From assembly GCF_900115305.1 (NCBI RefSeq), contig NZ_FOVW01000015.1:1-41593 (forward strand): DNA of 41,593 nt. The letters are read 5' to 3'. Below, one piece after another: positions 1 to 8,682 of the stretch. Position 1 is the first letter of the stretch, and the number at the start of each line of letters is the position of its first letter. The notes under the pieces are model-generated. The model was not told the DNA's origin and made no database searches. It was given only the letters and a program-made list of their open reading frames with translations. This stretch comes from Algoriphagus ornithinivorans (GTDB taxonomy: Bacteria; Bacteroidota; Bacteroidia; Cytophagales; Cyclobacteriaceae). A program made the translations under genes and the position numbers.

Positions 1-300
1 GAGCGGATGCCGAACCTGATGCTGTACATCGAGGGTCATACCGACCAGCGGGGCAGCGATGCCTACAACGAGAAGCTGTCGGCACGCAGATCAAAGGCGG
101 TGATGGACTACCTGATCAAGCGTGGAGTAACCGGAGACCGGATGGAGCACCAGTGGTTTGGGGAGACGCGTCCGGTGCATGACTGCAACCAGGTGAGCTG
201 TACTTCGGCGATGCACCAGCTGAACAGAAGGACAGAACTGAGAGTAGGCAAGTCGGCGTTTACCTACACGGGTAGACAGAAGAAAGTAAACACGATGTGA
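1..300 (+). CDS. OmpA-family C-terminal domain (partial, 5' end outside window)
   Basis: The frame is open from base 1 and stops at TGA 298-300, so only about the last 99 codons are present. The visible part is an OmpA C-terminal (peptidoglycan-binding) domain: IEGHTDQRGSDAYNEKLSARR, then NRRTELRV near the end, the usual signature of the diaminopimelate-contacting fold. The HDCNQVSC stretch before NRRTE resembles the Cys-containing insertion common in Bacteroidota OmpA/Pal-like proteins. It probably tethers an outer-membrane or periplasmic protein to the cell wall. What precedes the domain cannot be seen. The base composition is clearly richer in G and C than that of the genes around it, with many CTG, GAG and AAG codons. 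The family call is firm; the protein's specific identity is unknown. Confidence 0.85.
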   Translation, partial: ERMPNLMLYIEGHTDQRGSDAYNEKLSARRSKAVMDYLIKRGVTGDRMEHQWFGETRPVHDCNQVSCTSAMHQLNRRTELRVGKSAFTYTGRQKKVNTM

Positions 301-328
301 TACAGGATAAGTTTATAGAGTATTAGTC

Positions 329-361
329 AAAAAAAGAGGATCCAGTTTGGATCCTTTTTTT
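329..361. terminator. Bidirectional Rho-independent terminator
   Basis: A 7-bp stem AGGATCC (337-343) / GGATCCT (349-355) with a 5-nt loop is flanked by an A-run on the left and a T-run on the right, so it can end transcription of the OmpA gene and of the converging minus-strand pseudouridine synthase. The TAA stop of the latter lies inside the T-run. Confidence 0.8.
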
Positions 362-1091
362 ATTCTGCCGTTTTGCTGCTGTCTGCTATGAGTCGGTTCA
401 ATTCTTTCAATTCTTTCTCTGTGAGATCTCTCCATTTTCCAGTTGGTAAATCTAAGTGAACATTCATAATTCTTACCCGAATCAACTGTTTGACTTGATA
501 GCCCAGATATTCGCACATTCTCCTAATCTGCCTATTTAAGCCTTGCGTCAATACAATTCTGAATTTAAATCGGCTGATTTGCTCCACTTTACATTTCTTA
601 GTGACAGTTCCGAGAATTGGAATTCCATCAGACATTCGTTGGATAAAACGCTTATCGATCGGCTTGTCAACAGTTACTACATATTCTTTTTCATGATTAT
701 TACTCGCCCGGAGGATCTTGTTGACAATGTCTCCCTCACTAGTAAGAAAAATTAGCCCTTCGCTATCTTTATCTAATCTCCCAACCGGAAAAATACGCAC
801 CGGATGACCTATATAATCTATGATATTGTTTTTTTCTCCTTTAGTATCCGTGGTAGAAACAATGCCCACAGGCTTATTGAAAGCGATGTATGTATGCTCT
901 TGAATAGGCTTACCCACAGGCTTTCCGTCTACAGCGACTTTGTCGGAAGGACCTACTTTGGTTCCTAGTTCAGGTATTTTTCCATTGAGCGTAATTCTCC
1001 CTTGCTCCAATAGTTTATCGGCTTCCCTTCTGGAGCAAAACCCGACTTCACTGAGGTATTTGTTAATCCGGATATATTGGTCTTTTTCCAA
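360..1091 (-). CDS. rluF: 23S rRNA pseudouridine synthase, RluF/RluB type
   Basis: This 243-residue protein has an S4 RNA-binding domain at about residues 7-55 (INKYLSEVGFCSRREADKLL) and an RsuA/RluB/RluE/RluF catalytic domain. The catalytic motif is GRLDKDSEGL, with Asp107 as the expected nucleophile. The later QGLNRQIRRMCEYLGY stretch fits RluF, which in E. coli modifies U2604 of 23S rRNA; the exact target here is inferred. The start at 1091 is TTG. Reading upstream in frame gives a stop before any ATG, and the next internal Met lies far inside the catalytic domain, so a non-ATG start is forced. The next gene upstream on this strand ends at 1187 with its own terminator, so this gene is probably transcribed alone. 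Confidence 0.88.
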   Translation of the reverse strand: MEKDQYIRINKYLSEVGFCSRREADKLLEQGRITLNGKIPELGTKVGPSDKVAVDGKPVGKPIQEHTYIAFNKPVGIVSTTDTKGEKNNIIDYIGHPVRIFPVGRLDKDSEGLIFLTSEGDIVNKILRASNNHEKEYVVTVDKPIDKRFIQRMSDGIPILGTVTKKCKVEQISRFKFRIVLTQGLNRQIRRMCEYLGYQVKQLIRVRIMNVHLDLPTGKWRDLTEKELKELNRLIADSSKTAE

Positions 1092-1152
1092 AATTTTCTG
1101 GTTGAAGCTGCAAGTTAAGTTTTCCTGAAAGATTGCTCAGCAAGTAGAAATG

Positions 1153-1182
1153 AAAAAGCTCCAGCTTTTAGACTGGAGCTTT
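1153..1182 (-). terminator. Rho-independent terminator of the VPS10/BNR gene
   Basis: A 10-bp perfect stem AAAGCTCCAG (1155-1164) / CTGGAGCTTT (1173-1182) with an 8-nt loop. Read on the minus strand it ends in a T-run, directly after the stop of the gene that ends at 1187. Confidence 0.8.
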
Positions 1183-1186
1183 AAAA

Positions 1187-4100
1187 TTAATTATTCAAGC
1201 CTTTTATTGGAGGTGCTCCGTTTGCTTTTAATCGTTGAGCAAGTGAAGGGATTGTTTCACTGCTTATTTTATTTAATTCCTCTGCAATTGGTTGGTATTC
1301 CTTCTTGCCTGCCTCAAGAGAAGACTTTTGCATTCCTGTAGGACCATAGGTTCCATAAGCCCCACTATATGCTGCAGAAATCCGATCTGAAATAGTATGT
1401 GGCATGGCATCGAAAATCTCTCTTTGTGCCAAATTTCCATTGATTTTTGAATCAAGGCTCAGCAAAGCCCTTTCAGCTCTATATAGCTCTTCCATCAATT
1501 GTGGATCTGGCTTCGATGATCTTGATAGGGAAACCTGCATGGCTTTTACCAGATCTGTTGCTTCGTTTAACTGCAAATTGCCTGCAGTCACTTCATTGAC
1601 AAAAGACTGAAGTTCGGATCTGAAAGATTTGATTTCTGCCAAGGACTTACTTGGTAAAGCTCCTTTTCTAAGGGGCTTCACCTCAAAACTTACAGGTTCT
1701 CCCATTTGAGAAAGTTGACCTTCTTTTTGCATCATCAAAACAGCCTTGTAGGTACCCGGCAATGCCATCATCCTTCCCCAACTTCTCTGGTTTATTGATT
1801 CAGGGTTGATCAGGTTCTGACTGGCCATACTCAAATCCCAGGCAGTTCTATGGAAGCCTGCAGAAGTATTTGCATTTACTCGCTGAACAATATTTCCTTC
1901 CTCATCTGATATAACAAGGTGGATTTCTGGACTTTTTTCTCTCATTTCTGCCTCCAGCGCCTCAAATCCCGGAAAAGGAATGGACTGATTTTTCATTTCA
2001 GCCTCTTTTTTCTGACGCTCAGCTTTGGCCGTTTTTACTCCTTCTTTAATAAAGTAGGTGAAAGTTACCCCAAATTCAGGGTTGGGAGCTGTCCAGTAAT
2101 TATCACCCATATATTCTTGAGTGTCTTTTGGCTCATACCAATAGCCGTCTCTTGGTTCAAAAAGCTTCGCAGTCTGATTTAATGTTGATTCTGTTATTTC
2201 TCTCAAAGGACTGATATCATCCAAGATGAAGAAACCTCTTCCGAAGGACGCTCCTACTAAATCGTTTTCTCTTCTTTGGATAGTAATATCTCTAAATGAG
2301 ATAGTTGGTACTCCTCCTTCCAATTCGATCCAGTTTTTACCTCCATCAGGAGTGAAATAGATTCCAAACTCAGTAGCTAAAAACAAAAGCTCTTTTTTAA
2401 CATGATCCTGGACAATTCTCCAAGTCAATAAAGGAGATGGAAGGTTTCCGTTGATCAATTTCCATGTTTTTCCTGCGTCTGTACTTTTTGCCACATAAGG
2501 TTTAAAGTCCCCTTCCTTATGATTATCCAACACCACATAGGCTGTGTTCTCGTCAAATAGGTCCGCACGGATATCATTTACGAAGGCATTAGCAGGAACT
2601 CCTGGAATACTTCCAACCTCTACTGCAGTCCAGGTTTCACCACCATTTACTGTGGATTGGATCAACCCATCATCTGTTCCAGCATATAAGATATTTGCAT
2701 TTATAGGAGATTCTCCCAAGGAAGTGATTGAACTGAAATTAGACATGGCATAGACGTCCCAAGCATTATCCCAACTTTGGTTTTTACCCATAATAGGTTG
2801 TTCCAACCTTTCTTTTTTCTTGGTCAAATCACCTGAAATAGGAGTCCAGGAATCCCCACGATTTGTGGATTTCCAAACTCTATGAGAAGCAAAATATAAG
2901 GTACTAGGTACATGCTGGCTAGGCAGAATAGGAGAATCCCAATTAAATCTTTCCTCGCCTTCACCCGCTGCTGGTTGTGGTTGGATAAACACGGATTCTC
3001 CTGTTAATCTATCCAATCTGTTCAAATATCCCTGTTGAGACTCCGCATATCCTATTTCTGGATTTCCGGGTTCTACAGCAGATTGATGCCCATCACCTCC
3101 TAAAACTCTTGACCAATGTGCATTGGAGATTCCGTCTTCATCATCAGTACGGGAAGGGCCTCCATGAGAACCATTATCTTGAGTTCCTCCAAATACATTA
3201 TAGAATGGTTCAGCGTCATCTACTGCTACTTTGTAATATTGAGTAATAGGAAGGTTGTCAAAATACCTCCAGGTTTTAGTTCCGTCTAAAGTTTGATAAA
3301 TACCTCCATCAGTTCCCAATAGTAAAAAGTCCGGCTCTCCTTCAATAAAATTTAATGAATGGCTGTCGGAGTGAGTTGCTGATGTATTTAAAAGAGAAAA
3401 TGTTTTTCCGTGATCATATGAAACCTGCATTCTCACATCGATCAGGTAAATTGTTCCAAAATCATGAGGAGATGCGTATAGCTCCTGATAATAGTGAGGT
3501 CCTGTAGCTCCTGAAACTGCATCGGACATTTTTTCCCAAGAAGCGCCTTGATCTTTGGTCAAGTAAACTCCTCCAGATCTGCGTATTTGTTCAATTGCAG
3601 CATACACGTAATCTGGGTTTTGAGGACTGATGGCCAAGCCAATCTTTCCAGTTACTCCACTCGGAAGTCCATTTTGCAATTCAGTCCAAGTCTTACCTCC
3701 ATCAATGGATTTATGGATTCCTCCCTTTTCTCCACCACCCATGTAAGCTGCAACAGTTCGGTGTCTTTGCCAAGTAGCTGCATAGATTACTTCAGGGTTT
3801 CTTGGATCAATTACGATATCGGCAACCCCAGTCCATTCATCATCACCCAAAGTTTTAGACCAGGTTTTGCCTCCATCCTCTGAGCGGTAAAAGCCTCTTT
3901 CTCCACCTTTATTCCAAAGTGGGCCTTGAGAAGCCACATAAATGACATTTGAATTTGAAGGATGAACAATGATTTTACCAATGTGCTGGGAATCTTTGAG
4001 ACCCATATTTGTCCAGGTCCTCCCTCCATCCTCACTGAGATAGACTCCATCACCAAAGGAAATATGACGACCTCCATTATTTTCACCAGTTCCGATCCAA

Positions 4101-4438
4101 ATTCTATTGGGATTGTTGGGATCAATTGTCACACAACCAATTGCAAAAACTGGCTGCTCATCAAAAATCGGTGTCCAGGTAGTACCTGAATTGACAGTTT
4201 TCCATACTCCACCCGAGGCCGTAGCCACGTACCAGATATTTCTGTTGGAAGGGTGGATTGCTATATCAGCAATTCTACCGGAGGTAAATGCCGGGCCGAT
4301 ATTCCTGAATTTGAAAGCTGAAAAATCCTGTTTTAGCAAAGGGGAGCTTTCAGTAAGAGTTGATCTTTTTTGGGCTTGGACTGAAAAACTAAATGTCAGT
4401 AAGATCATCCAAAAGCCGATAACTTTTAGTCTCATCAT
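1187..4438 (-). CDS. Secreted VPS10/sortilin-like BNR beta-propeller protein ('glycosyl hydrolase'-type annotation)
   Basis: This 1083-residue protein starts with a signal peptide (to about residue 22, ending VQAQ). It carries many Asp-box/BNR repeats of the form S-x-D-x-G-x-T-W across roughly the first 700 residues (SEDGGRTW, SEDGGKTW, SIDGGKTW, STNRGDSW, STDAGKTW, TPDGGKNW), the pattern of VPS10/sortilin-type ten-bladed propellers and of some xyloglucanases. The remaining 300 or so residues hold a beta-rich module followed by an alpha-helical tail. Many Bacteroidota have close-sized proteins annotated as glycosyl hydrolases, but I see no catalytic signature that proves hydrolase activity. 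No T9SS sorting domain is visible at the C-terminus, so it is probably periplasmic or released by another route. The start ATG ATG at 4438 gives a normal signal peptide. It lies downstream of the M23 gene but is separated from it by a terminator. Confidence 0.85.
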   Translation of the reverse strand: MMRLKVIGFWMILLTFSFSVQAQKRSTLTESSPLLKQDFSAFKFRNIGPAFTSGRIADIAIHPSNRNIWYVATASGGVWKTVNSGTTWTPIFDEQPVFAIGCVTIDPNNPNRIWIGTGENNGGRHISFGDGVYLSEDGGRTWTNMGLKDSQHIGKIIVHPSNSNVIYVASQGPLWNKGGERGFYRSEDGGKTWSKTLGDDEWTGVADIVIDPRNPEVIYAATWQRHRTVAAYMGGGEKGGIHKSIDGGKTWTELQNGLPSGVTGKIGLAISPQNPDYVYAAIEQIRRSGGVYLTKDQGASWEKMSDAVSGATGPHYYQELYASPHDFGTIYLIDVRMQVSYDHGKTFSLLNTSATHSDSHSLNFIEGEPDFLLLGTDGGIYQTLDGTKTWRYFDNLPITQYYKVAVDDAEPFYNVFGGTQDNGSHGGPSRTDDEDGISNAHWSRVLGGDGHQSAVEPGNPEIGYAESQQGYLNRLDRLTGESVFIQPQPAAGEGEERFNWDSPILPSQHVPSTLYFASHRVWKSTNRGDSWTPISGDLTKKKERLEQPIMGKNQSWDNAWDVYAMSNFSSITSLGESPINANILYAGTDDGLIQSTVNGGETWTAVEVGSIPGVPANAFVNDIRADLFDENTAYVVLDNHKEGDFKPYVAKSTDAGKTWKLINGNLPSPLLTWRIVQDHVKKELLFLATEFGIYFTPDGGKNWIELEGGVPTISFRDITIQRRENDLVGASFGRGFFILDDISPLREITESTLNQTAKLFEPRDGYWYEPKDTQEYMGDNYWTAPNPEFGVTFTYFIKEGVKTAKAERQKKEAEMKNQSIPFPGFEALEAEMREKSPEIHLVISDEEGNIVQRVNANTSAGFHRTAWDLSMASQNLINPESINQRSWGRMMALPGTYKAVLMMQKEGQLSQMGEPVSFEVKPLRKGALPSKSLAEIKSFRSELQSFVNEVTAGNLQLNEATDLVKAMQVSLSRSSKPDPQLMEELYRAERALLSLDSKINGNLAQREIFDAMPHTISDRISAAYSGAYGTYGPTGMQKSSLEAGKKEYQPIAEELNKISSETIPSLAQRLKANGAPPIKGLNN

Positions 4439-4470
4439 AAATAGATTTGGTGGTTGAATAGGAAAGATAA

Positions 4471-4509
4471 AAAAAAGAAGCTGAAAGTCAGGAGGACTAT
4501 CAGCTTCTT
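4471..4509 (-). terminator. Rho-independent terminator of the M23 peptidase gene
   Basis: A 10-bp stem AAGAAGCTGA (4475-4484) / TCAGCTTCTT (4500-4509) is extended inward by AGTC/GACT. On the minus strand it is followed by a run of T, just past the gene that stops at 4540. Confidence 0.8.
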
Positions 4510-4539
4510 ATGATTATTCGATATTACTTCGATTAATTA

Positions 4540-5850
4540 TTAATCGCTTGAACCAACAGGGATCAAATCCTGAGTCTGGGCTACAAGTTTGGGATTTTCA
4601 CCTGTCACCGGAATATTGGCTAGTAATCTCAGGGCTTCTGATTTTTTGCTTTCAAAAGCTAATTTATTCTGAGAAAGAATCGGCTCAGAAGGTGGGATCT
4701 TTTCTCTTAGCCAGTCTTCTTGTTTTCCATTTTTCCAAAATCTAAAACACAAGTGTGGTCCGGTTGCAAGTCCGGTACTGCCAACATAACCGATTACTTG
4801 ACCCTGTTTAATTCTTGCGCCAGCACGAATACCTTTTCCAATTTTGGACATGTGTAAGTATTGAGTGGTGTAGGTTCCATTATGTTTGATTTTCACATAA
4901 TTTCCATTCGCTGATGTGTAGCGAGCTTCTACGACTGTTCCATCACCTACAGAGCGTATTTCTGTTCCGGTTGGCGCTGCGTAGTCTGTTCCTAGGTGCG
5001 CTTTGTATCTTTTCTGAACTGGATGAAATCTTCTCAGATTATATCTGGAACTAATGCGGGTATATTTAAGTGGATCTCTAAGGAATGCTTTTTTCAAGCT
5101 ATTTCCATCTTGATCAAAAAAGTTTACTTCCCCGTTTTGCTCGAAAGGGATAGCATGATAAGGCTCTCCTTTGTGTTCAAAATAAGCGAGTTTGATATCA
5201 GTAATTCCAACTACTTGTCCATCGATTAATTTCTCTTCGAATTGAACTTTGTACTTATCGCCTTTTTGCAAGCTTTGGAAATCAACAGACCAACCATACA
5301 AATCTGCAAACATATCAATCAAATCCGGCCCAATTCCCTGATTGGTCATGTCTACGTAAAGGGAAGTATTAATCGTTCCTCCAGCTTCTCGGGTTCTATA
5401 TTCTGCTGGCTTTTCTGCCTTGTAAATGTCAACGCTATCTAAGTCAAATACTACATATTCGGAAGGACTTGGCTCATAAATAAAAAATCTTGCTTTGGAA
5501 CTGTCTGTAGGGGTTAAAACAGTGAATTTGCGGTTGGTAGCTATTCCCCTTACATCAAATACCTCTTTAGACTTTTTGGCGATTTCGTCTATAATTTGAT
5601 AGGGTACATTAAATGGACTGAGGATGGTGGCTAAAGTTTGGTTTTTTGCGACTGTACCTTCTATGATATTCAGACCTGTAACATTGATTCCATAGAGGTA
5701 TTGCTCGTTTAGATTTTCAATCGCAGTACTGTCACTTAGATTTTGCTCTTCAGAACTGAAAGTATTCAATTTCATTTCTGAAAATTGGAACCAAGCCGCA
5801 ACCCCAATCGAACCAATTAAGGCGGCTATACCAATCCATTTTTTATTCAT
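4540..5850 (-). CDS. M23-family (LytM) murein endopeptidase, MepM-like
   Basis: This 436-residue protein has one N-terminal hydrophobic segment (about 5-20), so it is exported or membrane-anchored, then a LysM/OapA-like region and a C-terminal M23 domain (about 270-385). The zinc/catalytic pattern is HLGTD (His285, Asp289), YLH (His333) and GPHLCFRFWKNG (His366, Cys368). Canonical LytM enzymes have HxH at the last site; here the second position is Cys. As I recall, the HxC form recurs in Bacteroidota MepM-like proteins, so the enzyme may use Cys as a zinc ligand rather than be dead. Its expected job is cutting peptidoglycan crosslinks during growth. The ATG at 5850 gives a sensible N-terminus. 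It has its own terminator, and the next gene on the same strand (VPS10) is downstream of that. Confidence 0.88.
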   Translation of the reverse strand: MNKKWIGIAALIGSIGVAAWFQFSEMKLNTFSSEEQNLSDSTAIENLNEQYLYGINVTGLNIIEGTVAKNQTLATILSPFNVPYQIIDEIAKKSKEVFDVRGIATNRKFTVLTPTDSSKARFFIYEPSPSEYVVFDLDSVDIYKAEKPAEYRTREAGGTINTSLYVDMTNQGIGPDLIDMFADLYGWSVDFQSLQKGDKYKVQFEEKLIDGQVVGITDIKLAYFEHKGEPYHAIPFEQNGEVNFFDQDGNSLKKAFLRDPLKYTRISSRYNLRRFHPVQKRYKAHLGTDYAAPTGTEIRSVGDGTVVEARYTSANGNYVKIKHNGTYTTQYLHMSKIGKGIRAGARIKQGQVIGYVGSTGLATGPHLCFRFWKNGKQEDWLREKIPPSEPILSQNKLAFESKKSEALRLLANIPVTGENPKLVAQTQDLIPVGSSD

Positions 5851-6182
5851 AATAAACTCTTATGTTTTGAGGGTGAACCGAAACAATCCTCAAGCAAGCC
5901 AAAAAGTCCCTTTTTTGCAAGCTTTTGGTGATCAACGGAGGTCATTTAACAACAATTATTGTTCCTGAATCCTGCTGGAAATGTATTTAACTCAAAATTT
6001 CGTGATTTTTTCCATAATCTAACTAACTATCAAGCTGCTAATTTTTGAACCATAGGATTTAAAAAGTTTTCTAAACAAGGAAAGAAGACTTTGAATTAGG
6101 TATATCTCTGCATCAACCTCTTCTCTTTTTTTATTTCCTACATTCCTTTTCAAGAATCATGGCTTACTCCTTTGCATTTATT
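5851..6182. other. Divergent intergenic region between the M23 peptidase gene and aspS
   Basis: About 330 AT-rich bases lie between the minus-strand M23 gene and plus-strand aspS. I found no credible ORF or RNA gene. It must hold the promoters for both genes; the only convincing box is the one listed for aspS just to the right. No clear -33/-7 pair was found for the M23 gene. Confidence 0.5.
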
Positions 6183-6190
6183 TATCTTTG
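6183..6190 (+). promoter_or_regulatory. Putative -7 box (TATCTTTG) for aspS
   Basis: TATCTTTG is an exact match to the Bacteroidota TAnnTTTG -7 element and lies 23 bases before the aspS ATG. No clean TTG element is seen at the usual distance upstream, so the call is moderate. If it is used, the TTG codon at 6172 lies upstream of the transcript, which supports the ATG at 6214 as the start. Confidence 0.45.
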
Positions 6191-6213
6191 AGCCTTCAAA
6201 AAATAAAAACCTT

Positions 6214-7968
6214 ATGCTTAGAACGCATTCTTGTGGTGAATTACGCCTGGAACACGTCCAAACGAAAGTCAAGTTAGCCGGCTGGGTACAGCGGGTAAGA
6301 AATAAAGGAGGTCTGATTTGGGTTGATTTGAGAGATCGCTATGGTGTGACTCAATTGATTTTCGAAGAAGGCTCCACAGATAAAGCCCTTTTGGAAAAAG
6401 CAGCCCAATTGGGAAGAGAATTTGTCATTCAGGCTGAAGGAACAGTTATTGAAAGAACTTCCAAGAACGATAAAATACCTACTGGATCTATAGAAATCAA
6501 AGTTGATTCTCTCAACGTTCTCAATCCCGCTAAGGTACCTCCTTTTATAATAGAGGATGAAACCGATGGGGGAGATGATCTGAGAATGAAATATAGATAC
6601 TTGGATTTGCGAAGAGGAGTAGTGAGAGAAAAGCTGCAATTGCGTCATCGTATGATGCAGGAAACCAGAAAGTACATGGATGCGGCCAACTTCATTGAAG
6701 TTGAAACTCCTGTTTTGATTAAGTCTACTCCTGAAGGGGCGAGGGATTTTGTGGTTCCGAGCAGAGTAAATCCAGGAGAATTCTATGCTTTACCCCAGTC
6801 TCCTCAGACTTTCAAGCAGCTTTTGATGGTTTCTGGATTTGATAGATATTTTCAAATCGTAAAATGCTTTAGAGACGAAGATTTGAGAGCCGACAGACAA
6901 CCTGAGTTTACTCAGATTGACTGCGAAATGTCATTTGTAGAGCAAGAGGATATTTTAAGCACTTTCGAAGGTCTTACCCGTCATTTGTTCAGAGAAGTAA
7001 AAGGAATAGAGCTGGAGGAAGTACAGAGAATGACTTTTGCTGATGCAATGAAGTTTTACGGCAATGATAAGCCTGATTTGAGGTTTGATATGAAATTTGT
7101 CGAGCTCAATGAATTGGCTCAAGGAAAAGGTTTTGGAATTTTTGATGCTGCAGAGTTGGTAGTTGGAATTTGTGCCAAAGGTGCTGCGGAGTATACAAGG
7201 AAGCAGTTGGATGCTTTGACTGATTGGGTGAAAAGACCTCAAATCGGAGCAAAAGGACTTGTTTATGTTAAATACAATGCGGACGGTTCTTTAAAATCCA
7301 CAGTAGATAAATTCTATTCCTCTGAAGATTTACAATCTTGGGCTGATGCTTTTGGAGCAGAGCCTGGTGATTTGATGTTGGTTTTGAGCGGAGATGCAAA
7401 AACTGTGAGAAAACAGCTTTCTGAGCTTCGCCTTAAAATGGGAGAAGAACTGGGCTTGAGAGATAGAACTGTTTTCAAACCACTATGGGTGGTAGATTTC
7501 CCACTGTTTGAATGGGATGAAGAAACACAGAGATATCATGCCATGCATCACCCTTTCACTTCACCGAAGAAAGAGGATATCGCACTTTTGGAAAGTGACC
7601 CGGGGGCGGTAAGAGCCAATGCTTATGATTTGGTAATCAATGGAGTTGAAATTGGCGGTGGATCAATCAGAATTCATGATAGACCGACGCAGCAATTGAT
7701 GTTCAAGCATTTAGGATTTTCAGAAGAGGAAGCTCAAAAGCAATTTGGGTTCCTGATGGAAGCCTTCGAATATGGGGCACCTCCTCACGGTGGAATCGCC
7801 TTTGGCTTTGACAGACTCTGTGCCATTTTCGGCGGATCTGACTCAATTCGAGATTACATCGCGTTTCCTAAAAATAACTCCGGAAGAGATGTGATGATAG
7901 ATTCACCAAGCACCATCGCTCAGGATCAACTGGAGGAGCTTTCGATTCGAGTTCAACTCAAAAAATAA
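6214..7968 (+). CDS. aspS: Aspartyl-tRNA synthetase (bacterial type)
   Basis: This is a 584-residue class II synthetase that charges tRNA-Asp. The order is an N-terminal OB anticodon-binding domain (RTHSCGELR, VRNKGGLIWVDLRD), the catalytic core with motif 2 FRDEDLRADRQPEFTQ, the bacterial GAD insertion in the middle, and motif 3 GIAFGFDRL near the end. The length fits the bacterial enzyme. The frame is open from a TTG at 6172, but family members begin MLRTH, and the ATG at 6214 gives exactly this, downstream of a plausible -7 box. I see no sign that it is the non-discriminating Asp/Asn type, but that needs the phylogeny of the enzyme and the genome's asnS/gatCAB content. It ends at a strong hairpin terminator. 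Confidence 0.95.
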   Translation: MLRTHSCGELRLEHVQTKVKLAGWVQRVRNKGGLIWVDLRDRYGVTQLIFEEGSTDKALLEKAAQLGREFVIQAEGTVIERTSKNDKIPTGSIEIKVDSLNVLNPAKVPPFIIEDETDGGDDLRMKYRYLDLRRGVVREKLQLRHRMMQETRKYMDAANFIEVETPVLIKSTPEGARDFVVPSRVNPGEFYALPQSPQTFKQLLMVSGFDRYFQIVKCFRDEDLRADRQPEFTQIDCEMSFVEQEDILSTFEGLTRHLFREVKGIELEEVQRMTFADAMKFYGNDKPDLRFDMKFVELNELAQGKGFGIFDAAELVVGICAKGAAEYTRKQLDALTDWVKRPQIGAKGLVYVKYNADGSLKSTVDKFYSSEDLQSWADAFGAEPGDLMLVLSGDAKTVRKQLSELRLKMGEELGLRDRTVFKPLWVVDFPLFEWDEETQRYHAMHHPFTSPKKEDIALLESDPGAVRANAYDLVINGVEIGGGSIRIHDRPTQQLMFKHLGFSEEEAQKQFGFLMEAFEYGAPPHGGIAFGFDRLCAIFGGSDSIRDYIAFPKNNSGRDVMIDSPSTIAQDQLEELSIRVQLKK

Positions 7969-7970
7969 GA

Positions 7971-7994
7971 AAAGAGGCCTAGCGCCTCTTTTTT
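7971..7994. terminator. Bidirectional Rho-independent terminator between aspS and the YhhN gene
   Basis: An 8-bp stem AAAGAGGC (7971-7978) / GCCTCTTT (7984-7991) with a 5-nt loop is followed by T on the plus strand and preceded by A, so it serves both converging genes. The stop codon of the minus-strand gene overlaps the T-run. Confidence 0.8.
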
Positions 7995-8682
7995 ATTGAG
8001 GTTTGATCAAATGAGACCGAATGCCCATTACAATCAAAAGTTGAGCAGTAGCATAAGTTCCCATGATAATTACTCCGGCTTCTGGGAATTCCGTGTAGAA
8101 CATATCAATCGCCAAAACTCCATCTGAAATTAGGAATAAGCAGGCCCCTATAAATACCTGCCAAAAGGATTCATTATTACACTTTCCATATCTATCCCGA
8201 GCCAAAGTGACCATGGAAACAATGGTAATAATGTAGGCTATAACCGGAATTTTAAGATTTCCCAGATTGGAATTGATCAAAAAATAGATCAGTGCCGCTA
8301 CTATGTAAATCGGGAGGTTGATGAAAAAGACCTTCACAAAATTCACTTTTCCAATTTTTCCCGGGTTTCTCTGTGCTATTTTAAATGCGATAATGTAGCA
8401 GATATGTGCCATTAAAAAAGCACCAAGCCCATAAATGAATAAATGAGGCCAAAGTAATAGTATATCCCCTATCAAAGAAAAGATCAATGCGGCCATAGTG
8501 GCTTTAGACAAAAGAGTCCAGGCTATGGGTTTTGATATTTGAAAAAAGTATCCGATCAAACTGATAAGGATCAGAGGCTTAGAGAAAAAAAGATAAGAGC
8601 TCAATCCCTCCAATAAAAAAGATAGGTGTGCGATAGAGGCAAGTAAAAACAAATAAAGCCAAAGGATATTCTTGTTTTTCAA
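7993..8682 (-). CDS. YhhN-family (TMEM86/lysoplasmalogenase-like) membrane protein
   Basis: This 229-residue protein is almost entirely hydrophobic, with about eight predicted membrane segments. Conserved YhhN features are visible: the KPLILISL helix start, the SLIGDILLL segment with a membrane Asp, FLMAHICYIIAF, and a late SDGVLA. Animal TMEM86 members are lysoplasmalogenases; the activity of bacterial members is less certain, so the role here is only a lipid-related inference. The start at 8682 is TTG. Upstream in frame there is a stop (TAA) and no ATG, and the first internal Met is near residue 63 inside a membrane segment, so TTG is the best choice. It stands alone, convergent with aspS. 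Confidence 0.8.
   Translation of the reverse strand: MKNKNILWLYLFLLASIAHLSFLLEGLSSYLFFSKPLILISLIGYFFQISKPIAWTLLSKATMAALIFSLIGDILLLWPHLFIYGLGAFLMAHICYIIAFKIAQRNPGKIGKVNFVKVFFINLPIYIVAALIYFLINSNLGNLKIPVIAYIITIVSMVTLARDRYGKCNNESFWQVFIGACLFLISDGVLAIDMFYTEFPEAGVIIMGTYATAQLLIVMGIRSHLIKPQ

Noticed and set aside
6172..6213. Longer aspS start at TTG 6172
   Set aside because: The added residues do not resemble the family, the TTG lies upstream of the predicted transcription start, and the ATG at 6214 gives the normal MLRTH beginning.
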